From positions 1-12,868 of the forward strand of contig DBBB01000139.1 of assembly GCA_002291985.1 (NCBI GenBank): 12,868 nucleotides of DNA, given 5' to 3'. The position numbers were made by a program, and so were the translations under genes. The DNA comes from Firmicutes bacterium UBA995. Its GTDB lineage: Bacteria; Bacillota; Sulfobacillia; UBA995. Under the pieces are notes generated by a model that was not told the DNA's origin, ran no database searches, and worked only from the letters and a program-made list of their open reading frames with translations. The number at the start of each line of letters is the position of its first letter. The first letter of the stretch is position 1. Shown piece after piece: positions 7,145 to 12,868 of this stretch.

Positions 7145-7276
7145 TCGGATCGCCTCCTGATCGCCATGTCAGCTACGCCGCCCGCCGGCCGTCATTCCTG
7201 CTCGCCATTCCCCGCCGGTGCTTCCCATCTGGCCGCGGGCGCAGCGCCCCATGGGCATACCTCCCATCACGTCGGG

Positions 7277-7287
7277 CGGTCAGACCA
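7277..7287. promoter_or_regulatory. candidate FCD-type GntR operator
   Basis: The minus strand reads TGGTCTGACCG, with perfect arms GGTC and GACC around a single T. FadR/LldR-class GntR proteins typically bind TNGTNNNACNA, and this site matches it at every fixed position but the last. It lies about 135 bases upstream of the dehydrogenase start and the nearest regulator gene is an FCD-type GntR. The match is seen; binding is inferred. Confidence 0.4.
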
Positions 7288-7475
7288 CCAGACAGTCTGC
7301 GTTTGGGAGAAGTGTTCTACATCCTGAGCGCAACTCCTGCCGGCAGTGCGGATAATGTTGCAGCAGCTCCTGGTGGTCGGCCGGGAAACGGCCAAGCCTG
7401 GATGCATGTCCCGGGTATGTCGCCGCATGGCGTGGGGGAAAGCGCCCGTCGCTGGGGACGAGGACCGCCCGGGGC

Positions 7476-7492
7476 GCCCGGATCTTCCGGGC
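7476..7492 (-). terminator. hairpin downstream of the GntR gene
   Basis: GCCCGGA (7476-7482) pairs with TCCGGGC (7486-7492) around a three-base loop, about 30 bases past the gntR stop on the minus strand. No T run follows, so termination would be weak or factor-assisted. Confidence 0.4.
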
Positions 7493-7521
7493 CACCCCTA
7501 CGGCTGGAGTCCCTTCGTGCC

Positions 7522-8271
7522 TCAGGTGAACTGGGAGACGTAATGCTCCATACTGGTCAGATGGCGCTCCACCGCTTCGCCGGCACGGCGGGTGTCCTGG
7601 GCCGATATCGCCTCGACGATGCGGCGATGGTCCTCGCGCGCCACGCCGAGCGCCTGCATCACCAGTTCCCGTTGTCCCGACTCATAGCCGGCCTCATATA
7701 TGCGGTGAGAGCGGAAGATCATGTCCCGGGCGGCTACATACAGCTCATACAGGACGACGTTGCCCGCCGCAGCGGCCACCGCCGTGTGGAAGGCAGCGTC
7801 CGCCTTGATGAAGGCGCTCAACTCGGCGCGATCGTCGGTTCCCTTGCCGGGGCGGGCGCCCTCGAGATCGAGTGCGGCCTCCATTTCCTCGATGTCTTCC
7901 TCGGAAGCTCTTTCCGCCGCCAGTTGCGCCACGCGAATTTCGATCATCCGGCGCGCCTCAAACAGATCGCGAAGACTGGCGCGCTTCGCGAGCAGTTGCC
8001 AGGCCGCCGCGTTGGCGGTGGGCCCGGGCGTGGAGACCACCGTTCCCTTCCGGTCGCGCTGGACCAACCCCATGGCACACAAGGCCTTGATTGCCTCGCG
8101 GATCGAAGTCCGCCCGACCCCGAAAAGCGTGGCGAGTTCGCGTTCGGCGGGAAGTCGGTCCCCCTCCTTGAGTTTGCCTTCAACGATCTGTCTGCGCAGT
8201 TGCTCGACGATCGCGTCCGAGACCCAACTACGTGATACCGGCTCCACTTGTAGCGAGGTCAGCAAGTCCAC
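7522..8271 (-). CDS. GntR-family transcriptional regulator, FadR/FCD subfamily
   Basis: A cytoplasmic regulator of up to 249 residues. The N-terminal winged helix-turn-helix (about 15-82) has GDRLPAERELATLFGVGRTSIREAIKAL, the GntR hallmark. The C-terminal all-helical FCD domain (about 98-240) carries the usual metal/ligand set Asp158 (in DAAFH), His162, His215 (in DHRRI) and His237 (in ERHL). Such domains bind organic acids and release DNA on binding. The GTG at 8271 overlaps the GGAGG site. TTG at 8265, five bases after GGAGG, may be the true start and removes two residues. The gene lies between the hydroxylase and the importer operons on the same strand and probably controls one or both. 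Confidence 0.92.
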   Translation of the reverse strand: MDLLTSLQVEPVSRSWVSDAIVEQLRRQIVEGKLKEGDRLPAERELATLFGVGRTSIREAIKALCAMGLVQRDRKGTVVSTPGPTANAAAWQLLAKRASLRDLFEARRMIEIRVAQLAAERASEEDIEEMEAALDLEGARPGKGTDDRAELSAFIKADAAFHTAVAAAAGNVVLYELYVAARDMIFRSHRIYEAGYESGQRELVMQALGVAREDHRRIVEAISAQDTRRAGEAVERHLTSMEHYVSQFT

Positions 8272-8291
8272 CTCCGTCGTCCATCATGCCG

Positions 8292-8315
8292 CCAGGACGT
8301 CGCCTGCCGTCCTGG
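8292..8315. promoter_or_regulatory. inverted repeat near the gntR transcription start
   Basis: CCAGGACG (8292-8299) and CGTCCTGG (8308-8315) form perfect arms around eight bases. The repeat begins four bases past the proposed -10 box, which is a fitting place for an autoregulatory operator. On RNA it would form a stem and could instead mark the end of the hydroxylase operon, though no T run follows. Confidence 0.45.
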
Positions 8316-8318
8316 AAA

Positions 8319-8348
8319 ATACTAACCTATACGGTGAATGCGCGTCAA
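8319..8348 (-). promoter_or_regulatory. candidate sigma-70 promoter for gntR
   Basis: On the minus strand TTGACG (8348-8343) and TAGTAT (8324-8319) are separated by 18 bases. The -35 box matches five of six consensus positions and the -10 box four of six. It overlaps the stop codon of the hydroxylase medium Mo subunit and lies about 50 bases ahead of the gntR start, so gntR could be expressed independently. Confidence 0.5.
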
Positions 8349-9355
8349 CTTGGACCCCTTTCGGAGGGCACCCGCATATCCTGCAGGGCGGCAAGGATCT
8401 TCCCGGGGGTAGCCGGCAACTCCCGGATCCGGACACCGACCGCGTCGTAGATGGCATTGAGGATGGCAGGAGCTGTCGGCAGCAGCGATGGTTCTCCTAT
8501 GCCCTTGGCGCCATACGGACCGGTGGGTTCGGGCTCCTCGACGATGGCCAGGCGCATCTCGGGCATATCGCACATGGTGGGGATGACATAGTCAACAAGC
8601 TGATCGTTCTTGACCTTGCCTTCCTCGAGCACCATCTCCTCCAACAGCCCATACCCCAATCCCTGGGCAATGCCGCCCTCGATCTGCCCTTCGACGAGCA
8701 GGGGATTGACGGCCCGGCCGCAATCATGAGCTGCGGCGATACTTACCACCACGACTTCTCCCGTTTCGGTGTCTACCTCGACCTCGGCGATCTGAGTGGC
8801 GAACACGTAGCACGGATAGGGCTTTCCGTGTCCGGTTTCGGGGTCGAGGAAGGTGGTCGCGGCATTGAAGGTACTCGCCCCCAACGGCGGCCGCCCGGAG
8901 AGAGCGTATGCCCGCGCGGCTGCCTCGGCGACAGGCAGGCGGCGTTCGGGGAAGCCCTTCGCGTACACCCAGCCCGCGGCGGAATCCAGCCCGCTGACAT
9001 CCAGCTTGAGGACTTCGGCGGCTGCGGCGAGGAACACTTGCTTCGCCTGATGGGCAGCCTGGCGGACCGCATTCCCCACGACATAGGTGACGCGACTGGC
9101 CACCGACCCGAAGTCGTAGGGGGTGTGCTCGGTGTCTGCAGTGACCATGGTGATCGCAGCGAACTCCACTCCCAACGCCTCTGCGGCGATCTGGGCGAGG
9201 ACGGTGGTCGAGCCTTGCCCGACGTCCGTCGCCCCGGCGAAAACCACCGCCGTGCCGTCGGGATTCACCTTGACGAAGGCCGACCCTGGATTCGGGTAGG
9301 AGGTCGCTCCCACAGGATACAGCATGCAGGCAATACCCCGGCCTCGCCTCTTCAC
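8345..9355 (-). CDS. molybdenum hydroxylase, C-terminal part of Mo subunit (NdhM-like)
   Basis: 336 residues matching the second molybdopterin-binding half of xanthine dehydrogenase/CO dehydrogenase large subunits. It begins MKRRGRGIACMLYPVG, the usual start of this half, and contains TDVGQGSTTVLAQIAAEALGV and DFGSVASRVTYVVGNAV. GAKGIGEPSL includes the catalytic glutamate (about residue 288). The proposed start is the GTG at 9355, which overlaps the preceding stop as GTGA and has GGAGGAGG ten bases upstream. The open frame extends to 9454, but those extra residues are a shadow of the previous gene. Either this is a separate polypeptide, as in E. barkeri nicotinate dehydrogenase, or the large subunit is broken by a one-base frameshift. 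It is the last gene of the hydroxylase operon. Confidence 0.85.
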   Translation of the reverse strand: MKRRGRGIACMLYPVGATSYPNPGSAFVKVNPDGTAVVFAGATDVGQGSTTVLAQIAAEALGVEFAAITMVTADTEHTPYDFGSVASRVTYVVGNAVRQAAHQAKQVFLAAAAEVLKLDVSGLDSAAGWVYAKGFPERRLPVAEAAARAYALSGRPPLGASTFNAATTFLDPETGHGKPYPCYVFATQIAEVEVDTETGEVVVVSIAAAHDCGRAVNPLLVEGQIEGGIAQGLGYGLLEEMVLEEGKVKNDQLVDYVIPTMCDMPEMRLAIVEEPEPTGPYGAKGIGEPSLLPTAPAILNAIYDAVGVRIRELPATPGKILAALQDMRVPSERGPS

Positions 9356-10608
9356 GGAGTCCTGTCCTCCTCCGGTCGCGCCAATCCAACTGCCCGGACG
9401 ACCGTCTGTTGCAAGGTCACCTTGTCGAGCACCTGCCCGGTTGGGAGCACGCACCCATCCTTCATCATGTTCTTGAGCCGGAACTCAACGGGATCCAGAC
9501 CGACCGCCTCGGCCAGGGTATCGGTGTGAGACTCGTAAGCGAAAGCCACCTGGGGCACGCCGAACCCGCGCATGGCGCCCCCCACGCAGTTGTTGGTGTA
9601 GACCAGTACGCCCTCCGTCTTGACGTGAGGGATATTGTAGGGCCCGGCGGCATGGATGGACGCCTTGCTCAGCGTCCATGCGCCCCAGGAAACGTAGGCG
9701 CCGGTATCGCTGAGAATGCTCACCTGGCGCGCCACGAGCGCCCCCTCTCTTTTCAGCCCCGTCCGGCAGGTGATGATGTACGGATGGCGCACGGTGGTGG
9801 CCTGAAACTCCTCCTCGCGGGAGTAGACGGCTTTGACCGGCCGGCCGGCCTTCAACGCCAGGAGGCATACGATGGGCTCCATGGTTATCTCGTTCTTGCC
9901 GCCGAAACCCCCGCCGACCGCTGCGGCGATGACCCTGATGCGATTCATGGGCAACCCGAGGATCTTGCTCAGGTCGGCCGCTATGAGAAACGGCCGCTGC
10001 ACCGAAGCATGCACGGTGAGCACCCCTCGTGAGTCAAGCTCGGCCAAGGCCGCGTGCGGCTCAAGATGGCAGTGTTCGACCATCTGGGTACGGAAGGTCT
10101 CCTCTATGATCTCATGGCTCTCCTGCCAACCTCGCTCGATGTCGCCGTACCTGATGTTGACCCTGGCAGCCACGTTGGTGTCGCCATGCACCCTGGGAGC
10201 GTCGGGGCCGAGGGCGGCAATGGGATCGAAGATCGCCGGGAGGGGTTCGTATTCCACCTTGATCGCCTGCAAGGCCTCATCCGCCCGCTCGGGGGTCGGG
10301 GCGGCAACGGCCGCCACCGCATCTCCCCGGTGACGAACCCGGTCGTCGGCGAGCACGGGCTGATCGACATGCGTGAAGCCATAGCGGTTGCAGGGCACGT
10401 CGGCGGCCGTTATAGCGCAAACGCCCGGCAGGCGCGAAGCCCGGGACACATCCACGGCGACGATCCGCGCATGGGCATGGGGACTGCGCAAGATCCGCGC
10501 GTGCAACATCCGGGGGCGCACGATGTCGACGCCGTATAGAGTCCGCCCCGTGACGTGTGAAACCGCATCGTGACGCGGAATTCGCTTTCCCACAACGGCG
10601 AATTCCAT
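9352..10608 (-). CDS. molybdenum hydroxylase, N-terminal part of Mo subunit (NdhL-like)
   Basis: 418 residues from the ATG at 10608. The first ~130 are the a/b-hammerhead domain (RSPHAHARI, DDRVRHRGDAVA). The rest is the first molybdopterin-binding domain with VGGGFGGK (231-238) and GAMRGFGVPQ (344-353). It ends at TLQQTVVRAVGLARPEEDRTP, exactly where single-chain homologues enter the linker before the second half. With the downstream frame the total is about 754 residues, a normal full length. An ATG at 10617 is also possible; frame further upstream overlaps the FeS subunit and is not homologous. The gene lies 16 bases after the FeS subunit. The complex hydroxylates a carbon next to nitrogen, or a related position, on an unidentified substrate. 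Confidence 0.87.
   Translation of the reverse strand: MEFAVVGKRIPRHDAVSHVTGRTLYGVDIVRPRMLHARILRSPHAHARIVAVDVSRASRLPGVCAITAADVPCNRYGFTHVDQPVLADDRVRHRGDAVAAVAAPTPERADEALQAIKVEYEPLPAIFDPIAALGPDAPRVHGDTNVAARVNIRYGDIERGWQESHEIIEETFRTQMVEHCHLEPHAALAELDSRGVLTVHASVQRPFLIAADLSKILGLPMNRIRVIAAAVGGGFGGKNEITMEPIVCLLALKAGRPVKAVYSREEEFQATTVRHPYIITCRTGLKREGALVARQVSILSDTGAYVSWGAWTLSKASIHAAGPYNIPHVKTEGVLVYTNNCVGGAMRGFGVPQVAFAYESHTDTLAEAVGLDPVEFRLKNMMKDGCVLPTGQVLDKVTLQQTVVRAVGLARPEEDRTP
9366..9373 (-). promoter_or_regulatory. ribosome binding site inside the end of the NdhL-like gene
   Basis: GGAGGAGG on the minus strand stands ten bases before the GTG at 9355. It also encodes Glu-Glu of the NdhL-like C terminus. 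Its strength and position support translation of the downstream half as its own protein. Confidence 0.5.
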
Positions 10609-10624
10609 ATTCCTCATCCCCCCG

Positions 10625-11119
10625 CTACGCGCCAGGAGAAGCCGTCCGGCTCGAACAGGCGAGCGCGTGCGCGACCGCGCCGATCGCCTGCACGATCTTG
10701 GCATATCCCGTGCAACGACAGAGGTTACCGGCCATTCCCTCTCGAATCTCCGCCTCGCTCGGCGCGGGGCAAGTGTCGAGCAGAGCCTTGGCCGACAGGA
10801 TCATGCCCGGCGTGCAGTATCCGCACTGCACCGCCCCGTGGTCCATGAAGGCCTGTTGCAGCGGGTGCAATCCGCCATCCGCGGCAAGGCCTTCGATCGT
10901 CACCACCCGGCGGCCGCCCACGCGCACTGCCAGCACCAGGCATGAGTTCACCGGCCGCCCATCGAGCAGCACGGTACATGCCCCACACTCTCCCGTGCCG
11001 CATCCTACCTTCGTTCCCGTATGTCCCAGATGATCGCGCAACACGTCGACCAGCAAGGCATGGGGTGCGACCTCGATTTCCACCGGCCGCTCGTTCAGCA
11101 CGAAGGCCAAGTCAGGCAT
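10625..11119 (-). CDS. molybdenum hydroxylase [2Fe-2S] small subunit (NdhS/CoxS-like)
   Basis: 164 residues carrying both iron-sulfur clusters that pass electrons from molybdenum to FAD. The plant-ferredoxin-type cluster uses Cys40, Cys45, Cys48 and Cys60 (CGTGECGAC then C60). The second cluster uses Cys99, Cys102, Cys134 and Cys136 (QCGYCTPG and NLCRCTGY). All eight ligands are present and the length is normal. The ATG at 11119 overlaps the last eight bases of the FAD-subunit gene, with a G run seven bases upstream, implying translational coupling. Confidence 0.95.
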   Translation of the reverse strand: MPDLAFVLNERPVEIEVAPHALLVDVLRDHLGHTGTKVGCGTGECGACTVLLDGRPVNSCLVLAVRVGGRRVVTIEGLAADGGLHPLQQAFMDHGAVQCGYCTPGMILSAKALLDTCPAPSEAEIREGMAGNLCRCTGYAKIVQAIGAVAHALACSSRTASPGA

Positions 11120-11993
11120 CCCGATACCCCCCCGGGCCTGCCGACCGTTCCCAGGCCTTCACGATAGCGCGCTTGACCAGGACCCTTGACAAGGCATGGC
11201 GGTAGGGGGCAGTCGCCCGCAGGTCGGTGATGGGAGCGGTAGCCCTGGCCGCCTCGACCGCGGCCGCTTCGGCCAGATCTACCGAAAAAACTTGCCCCTG
11301 GAGGAGTTGTTCGGCCGCGAGTGCACGAAAGGGCGTGGGGGCGACCGCTCCGAGAGCAATGCGGGCGCCGTCAACGGTCATGGAGTCGGATGCTCTCCGG
11401 ATGCTCACGGCGACATTGACTACCGCCAGCGACATCGCCTTGCGTCTTCCCGCCTTGAGGAAAGCGGTCCCCGTGTGCGGGCCCGGCAAGGGCACACGTA
11501 TTTCGGTAACCATCTCCCCCGGTGCGAGTACCGTTCGCCTCGGACCGACGAAGAAGTCTTCAAGGGGCAAACACCTCGTCCCGCCCACCCCGATGATGCA
11601 GACTTCAGCTCCCACGGCGAGCAGAGGAGGCGCGGAATCCGCCGAAGGAACGGCATAACAAATGTTGCCCCCGATAGTCGCGAGGTTGCGGACCTGGGGG
11701 GAACCGATGCCGGCCAGGGCTTCGGCCAGGGCGGGGAGTCCGGCTCGGACCGTGTCTGACGCCAGGACCTGCGCATGGGTACTCGCAGCCCCGATGACCA
11801 CGGCCCTGTTGGCCTCATCGAGCCGATCCAGGCCTATACCGGTTACATCCACCATCCACCGGGGAGGGAGAGTTCCCCGCTTGATCGCTACCAGCAAGTC
11901 CGTGCCGCCGGCCAGCGGCACCGCCCCTTCGCGGCCGAGCAAATCGACGGCTTCTTCCACCGACCGCGGCGCCAGATAGCCGAAAGCCTTCAT
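11112..11993 (-). CDS. molybdenum hydroxylase FAD-binding subunit (NdhF/CoxM-like)
   Basis: 293 residues from the ATG at 11993, which has GGGGG seven bases upstream. FAD-binding motifs are AGGTDLL (28-34) and ATIGGN (105-110). The N terminus, KAFGYLAPRSVEEAVDLL, is the standard start of this family. The C-terminal third matches the CO-dehydrogenase flavoprotein C-terminal domain (FLKAGRRKAMSLAVVNVAV). The frame is open to 12158, but residues before the chosen Met do not look like the family. It is the first structural gene of the hydroxylase, 130 bases after the cytidylyltransferase gene, and overlaps the FeS-subunit gene. It receives electrons from the FeS subunit and hands them to NAD or another acceptor. 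Confidence 0.93.
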   Translation of the reverse strand: MKAFGYLAPRSVEEAVDLLGREGAVPLAGGTDLLVAIKRGTLPPRWMVDVTGIGLDRLDEANRAVVIGAASTHAQVLASDTVRAGLPALAEALAGIGSPQVRNLATIGGNICYAVPSADSAPPLLAVGAEVCIIGVGGTRCLPLEDFFVGPRRTVLAPGEMVTEIRVPLPGPHTGTAFLKAGRRKAMSLAVVNVAVSIRRASDSMTVDGARIALGAVAPTPFRALAAEQLLQGQVFSVDLAEAAAVEAARATAPITDLRATAPYRHALSRVLVKRAIVKAWERSAGPGGYRDA

Positions 11994-12051
11994 GCCTGCA
12001 CCCCCACTACCACACCTGGAGGTCTTATCACCTGCTTGGCTGTTGTGCATG

Positions 12052-12062
12052 TGGACAGTCCA
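12052..12062. promoter_or_regulatory. palindrome ahead of the hydroxylase structural genes
   Basis: TGGACAGTCCA has perfect five-base arms around one A. It lies in the 130-base gap between the cytidylyltransferase stop and the FAD-subunit start, about 60 bases before that start. An operator role is possible, but the site is short and I saw no clear promoter boxes beside it. Confidence 0.25.
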
Positions 12063-12123
12063 TTCTTCAGATGACCTGGCATTCCTGCTGCTCGACCGCG
12101 AAGCTAGCGCCTGCTCCGCAGTC

Positions 12124-12708
12124 TCAGAAACGGGGCTGCTCGTTGAGCAACGCCTCATACTCCTCCGGCGTATCGAGATCGACCAGCACCTCTGTTCCCG
12201 CCGTCAACTCCACCACGTGCCGGGCATTGAGCCGCAGGATAGACCTGAGGCCTCCCTCGGGCGACGGTCGCCGCAGCACAGAGAACCATCCCGAACTGAT
12301 GAGTACAGGATGTCCGCGGCGCTCACCGCACCGGAAGACCACTATCGGCCGATCCCCCGCCGCCCCTCGCAGGTTATCGAACGCCGTGACCAGGCGGTCC
12401 AGGTGCTGAGCCCGAATCAGGGGCATATCCACGAGCAGGATTACCACCGCGTCTACATCGGCAGGCATCACGAGAAGCCCCGTCTGCATTGACGACCACT
12501 GCCCGCCGGACCGGTACCCGGGGTTCTCGACGACCCGCAGGCGCCCGCCGGCCACGGCAGCGACGGGCTCGAGGATGGCTGCAAGAACGTCCTTCCGGTG
12601 GCCGAGCACCACCACAATGGGATCGACCCGCGCCGCAAGGGCTTGAGCGGTCACGCGCAGCAGGAGAGGCTCGCCATCCCATAGCAGTTCCTGCTTGGGC
12701 CTGCCCAT
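12124..12708 (-). CDS. mocA: MocA-like molybdenum cofactor cytidylyltransferase, start unclear
   Basis: A nucleotidyltransferase predicted to make the molybdopterin cytosine dinucleotide cofactor used by the downstream hydroxylase. It has LLVDMPLI with the metal-binding Asp, RRGHPVLIS, and a C terminus typical of MocA/MobA-like proteins. The first canonical start is ATG at 12708 (194 residues). However, the same frame upstream reads VGAVILAGGASTRMG (12747-12706), which includes the nucleotide-binding signature that the ATG start would cut away. Between that segment and the in-frame TGA at 12765-12763 there is no ATG, GTG or TTG; only ATA (12756) is near. Dropping one base from the GGG at 12749-12747 would join a TTG at 12766 and give MIAHRQVGAVILAGG. 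An indel or assembly error is therefore likely. A GTP-specific MobA is the less likely alternative. Confidence 0.82.
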   Translation of the reverse strand: MGRPKQELLWDGEPLLLRVTAQALAARVDPIVVVLGHRKDVLAAILEPVAAVAGGRLRVVENPGYRSGGQWSSMQTGLLVMPADVDAVVILLVDMPLIRAQHLDRLVTAFDNLRGAAGDRPIVVFRCGERRGHPVLISSGWFSVLRRPSPEGGLRSILRLNARHVVELTAGTEVLVDLDTPEEYEALLNEQPRF

Positions 12709-12756
12709 TCGCGTCGACGCGCCTCCCGCCAGGATAACGGCGCCTACCCTGCCTAT

Positions 12757-12868
12757 GGGCGATCAACCCCTCTTCCCCCTGGGGAGGCAACCTGTAGGGC
12801 GTCCCGGGACACCACCACGAGGACCGGAAGAACGACGGCAGCAAGAGCAGGGAGATGAGGATCCCCCC
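12757..12868 (-). other. right edge, unassigned
   Basis: About 110 bases upstream of the mocA-like gene. Two minus-strand frames stay open to the window edge. One ends with CCA TAG at 12758-12753 after a hydrophobic stretch (LPALAAVVLPVLVVV), and the other leads into the TTG at 12766. Either could be the end of an upstream gene, but too little is visible to identify one. Confidence 0.3.

Larger units (their letters stand above)
7145..7521 (-). promoter_or_regulatory. regulatory gap between the GntR gene and the dehydrogenase-importer operon
   Basis: These 377 bases hold no gene I can support on either strand. They include a terminator-like hairpin near gntR (7476-7492) and a small stem GGCCG/CGGCC (7379-7393). 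There is also a palindrome CTGCCGGCAG (7337-7346) and a FadR-family-like operator core (7277-7287). The operon promoter should lie here, but I could not identify convincing -35 and -10 boxes. Confidence 0.5.

Noticed and set aside
7303..8235. 310-residue plus-strand open frame covering the gap before the dehydrogenase
   Set aside because: Most of it is antisense to gntR. The part in the gap has no good ribosome site or recognisable domain.
9340..9400. Programmed -1 frameshift joining the two Mo-subunit frames
   Set aside because: No slippery heptamer or clear downstream stimulatory structure is visible, whereas a ribosome site and an overlapping GTG start are present.
7721..9529. 602-residue open frame on the plus strand
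   Set aside because: It lies antisense to gntR and the NdhM-like gene, both of which have clear families and motifs. The product is a low-complexity Ser/Arg/Pro-rich reading, and long mirror frames are common in GC-rich coding DNA.
12710..12721. Perfect palindrome CGCGTCGACGCG
   Set aside because: It lies inside the coding sequence for the Gly-Ala-Ser-Thr-Arg-Met signature of the MocA-like protein. Coding constraint and GC richness explain it better than a regulatory role.

Overview
The window reads as one long leftward (minus-strand) stretch from a bacterium with high G+C DNA (above 60% by eye). Start sites often have GGAGG-type ribosome binding sites, and several starts are GTG or TTG. Those traits fit a high-GC Firmicute or a similar metagenomic bacterium, but I cannot name a taxon from the sequence. 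No RNA genes, CRISPR arrays, insertion sequences or prophage genes were recognised.

Read in the direction of transcription (right to left), the first block is a molybdenum hydroxylase operon. It begins with a MocA-like cytidylyltransferase for cofactor maturation (12124-12708, start damaged or unusual). Next come the FAD subunit (11112-11993), the two-[2Fe-2S] small subunit (10625-11119), and a molybdopterin subunit carried by two consecutive reading frames (9352-10608 and 8345-9355). The two frames overlap in a GTGA stop/start with a GGAGGAGG site ten bases upstream. Together they equal one normal large subunit with nothing missing. The order FAD, FeS, large Mo, medium Mo and the cut point match what I recall of the split nicotinate dehydrogenase NdhFSLM of Eubacterium barkeri. 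A simple frameshift is the competing explanation.

The middle block is a FadR-type (FCD) GntR regulator (7522-8271) with its own plausible sigma-70 promoter and an inverted repeat just downstream of it. A 377-base gap follows, containing a FadR-family-like half-palindrome TGGTCTGACC. Then comes an operon of a zinc-type medium-chain dehydrogenase (6092-7144) and a complete branched-chain-amino-acid-type ABC importer in the order binding lipoprotein, LivM, LivG, LivF, LivH (1159-6068). Hairpins between the binding protein and LivM could keep the binding protein more abundant than the membrane parts.

The left end is rearranged. Only the C-terminal half of an alanine/glycine:cation symporter (AGCS) remains (144-905), and its reading frame breaks inside a perfect 20-base palindrome. 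A 12-base direct repeat flanks the remnant. A strong hairpin and a run of mutually exclusive stems follow it. Overall the locus looks like uptake (ABC importer) plus hydroxylation and oxidation of an organic acid or N-heterocycle under FCD-regulator control. The substrate cannot be read from the sequence.
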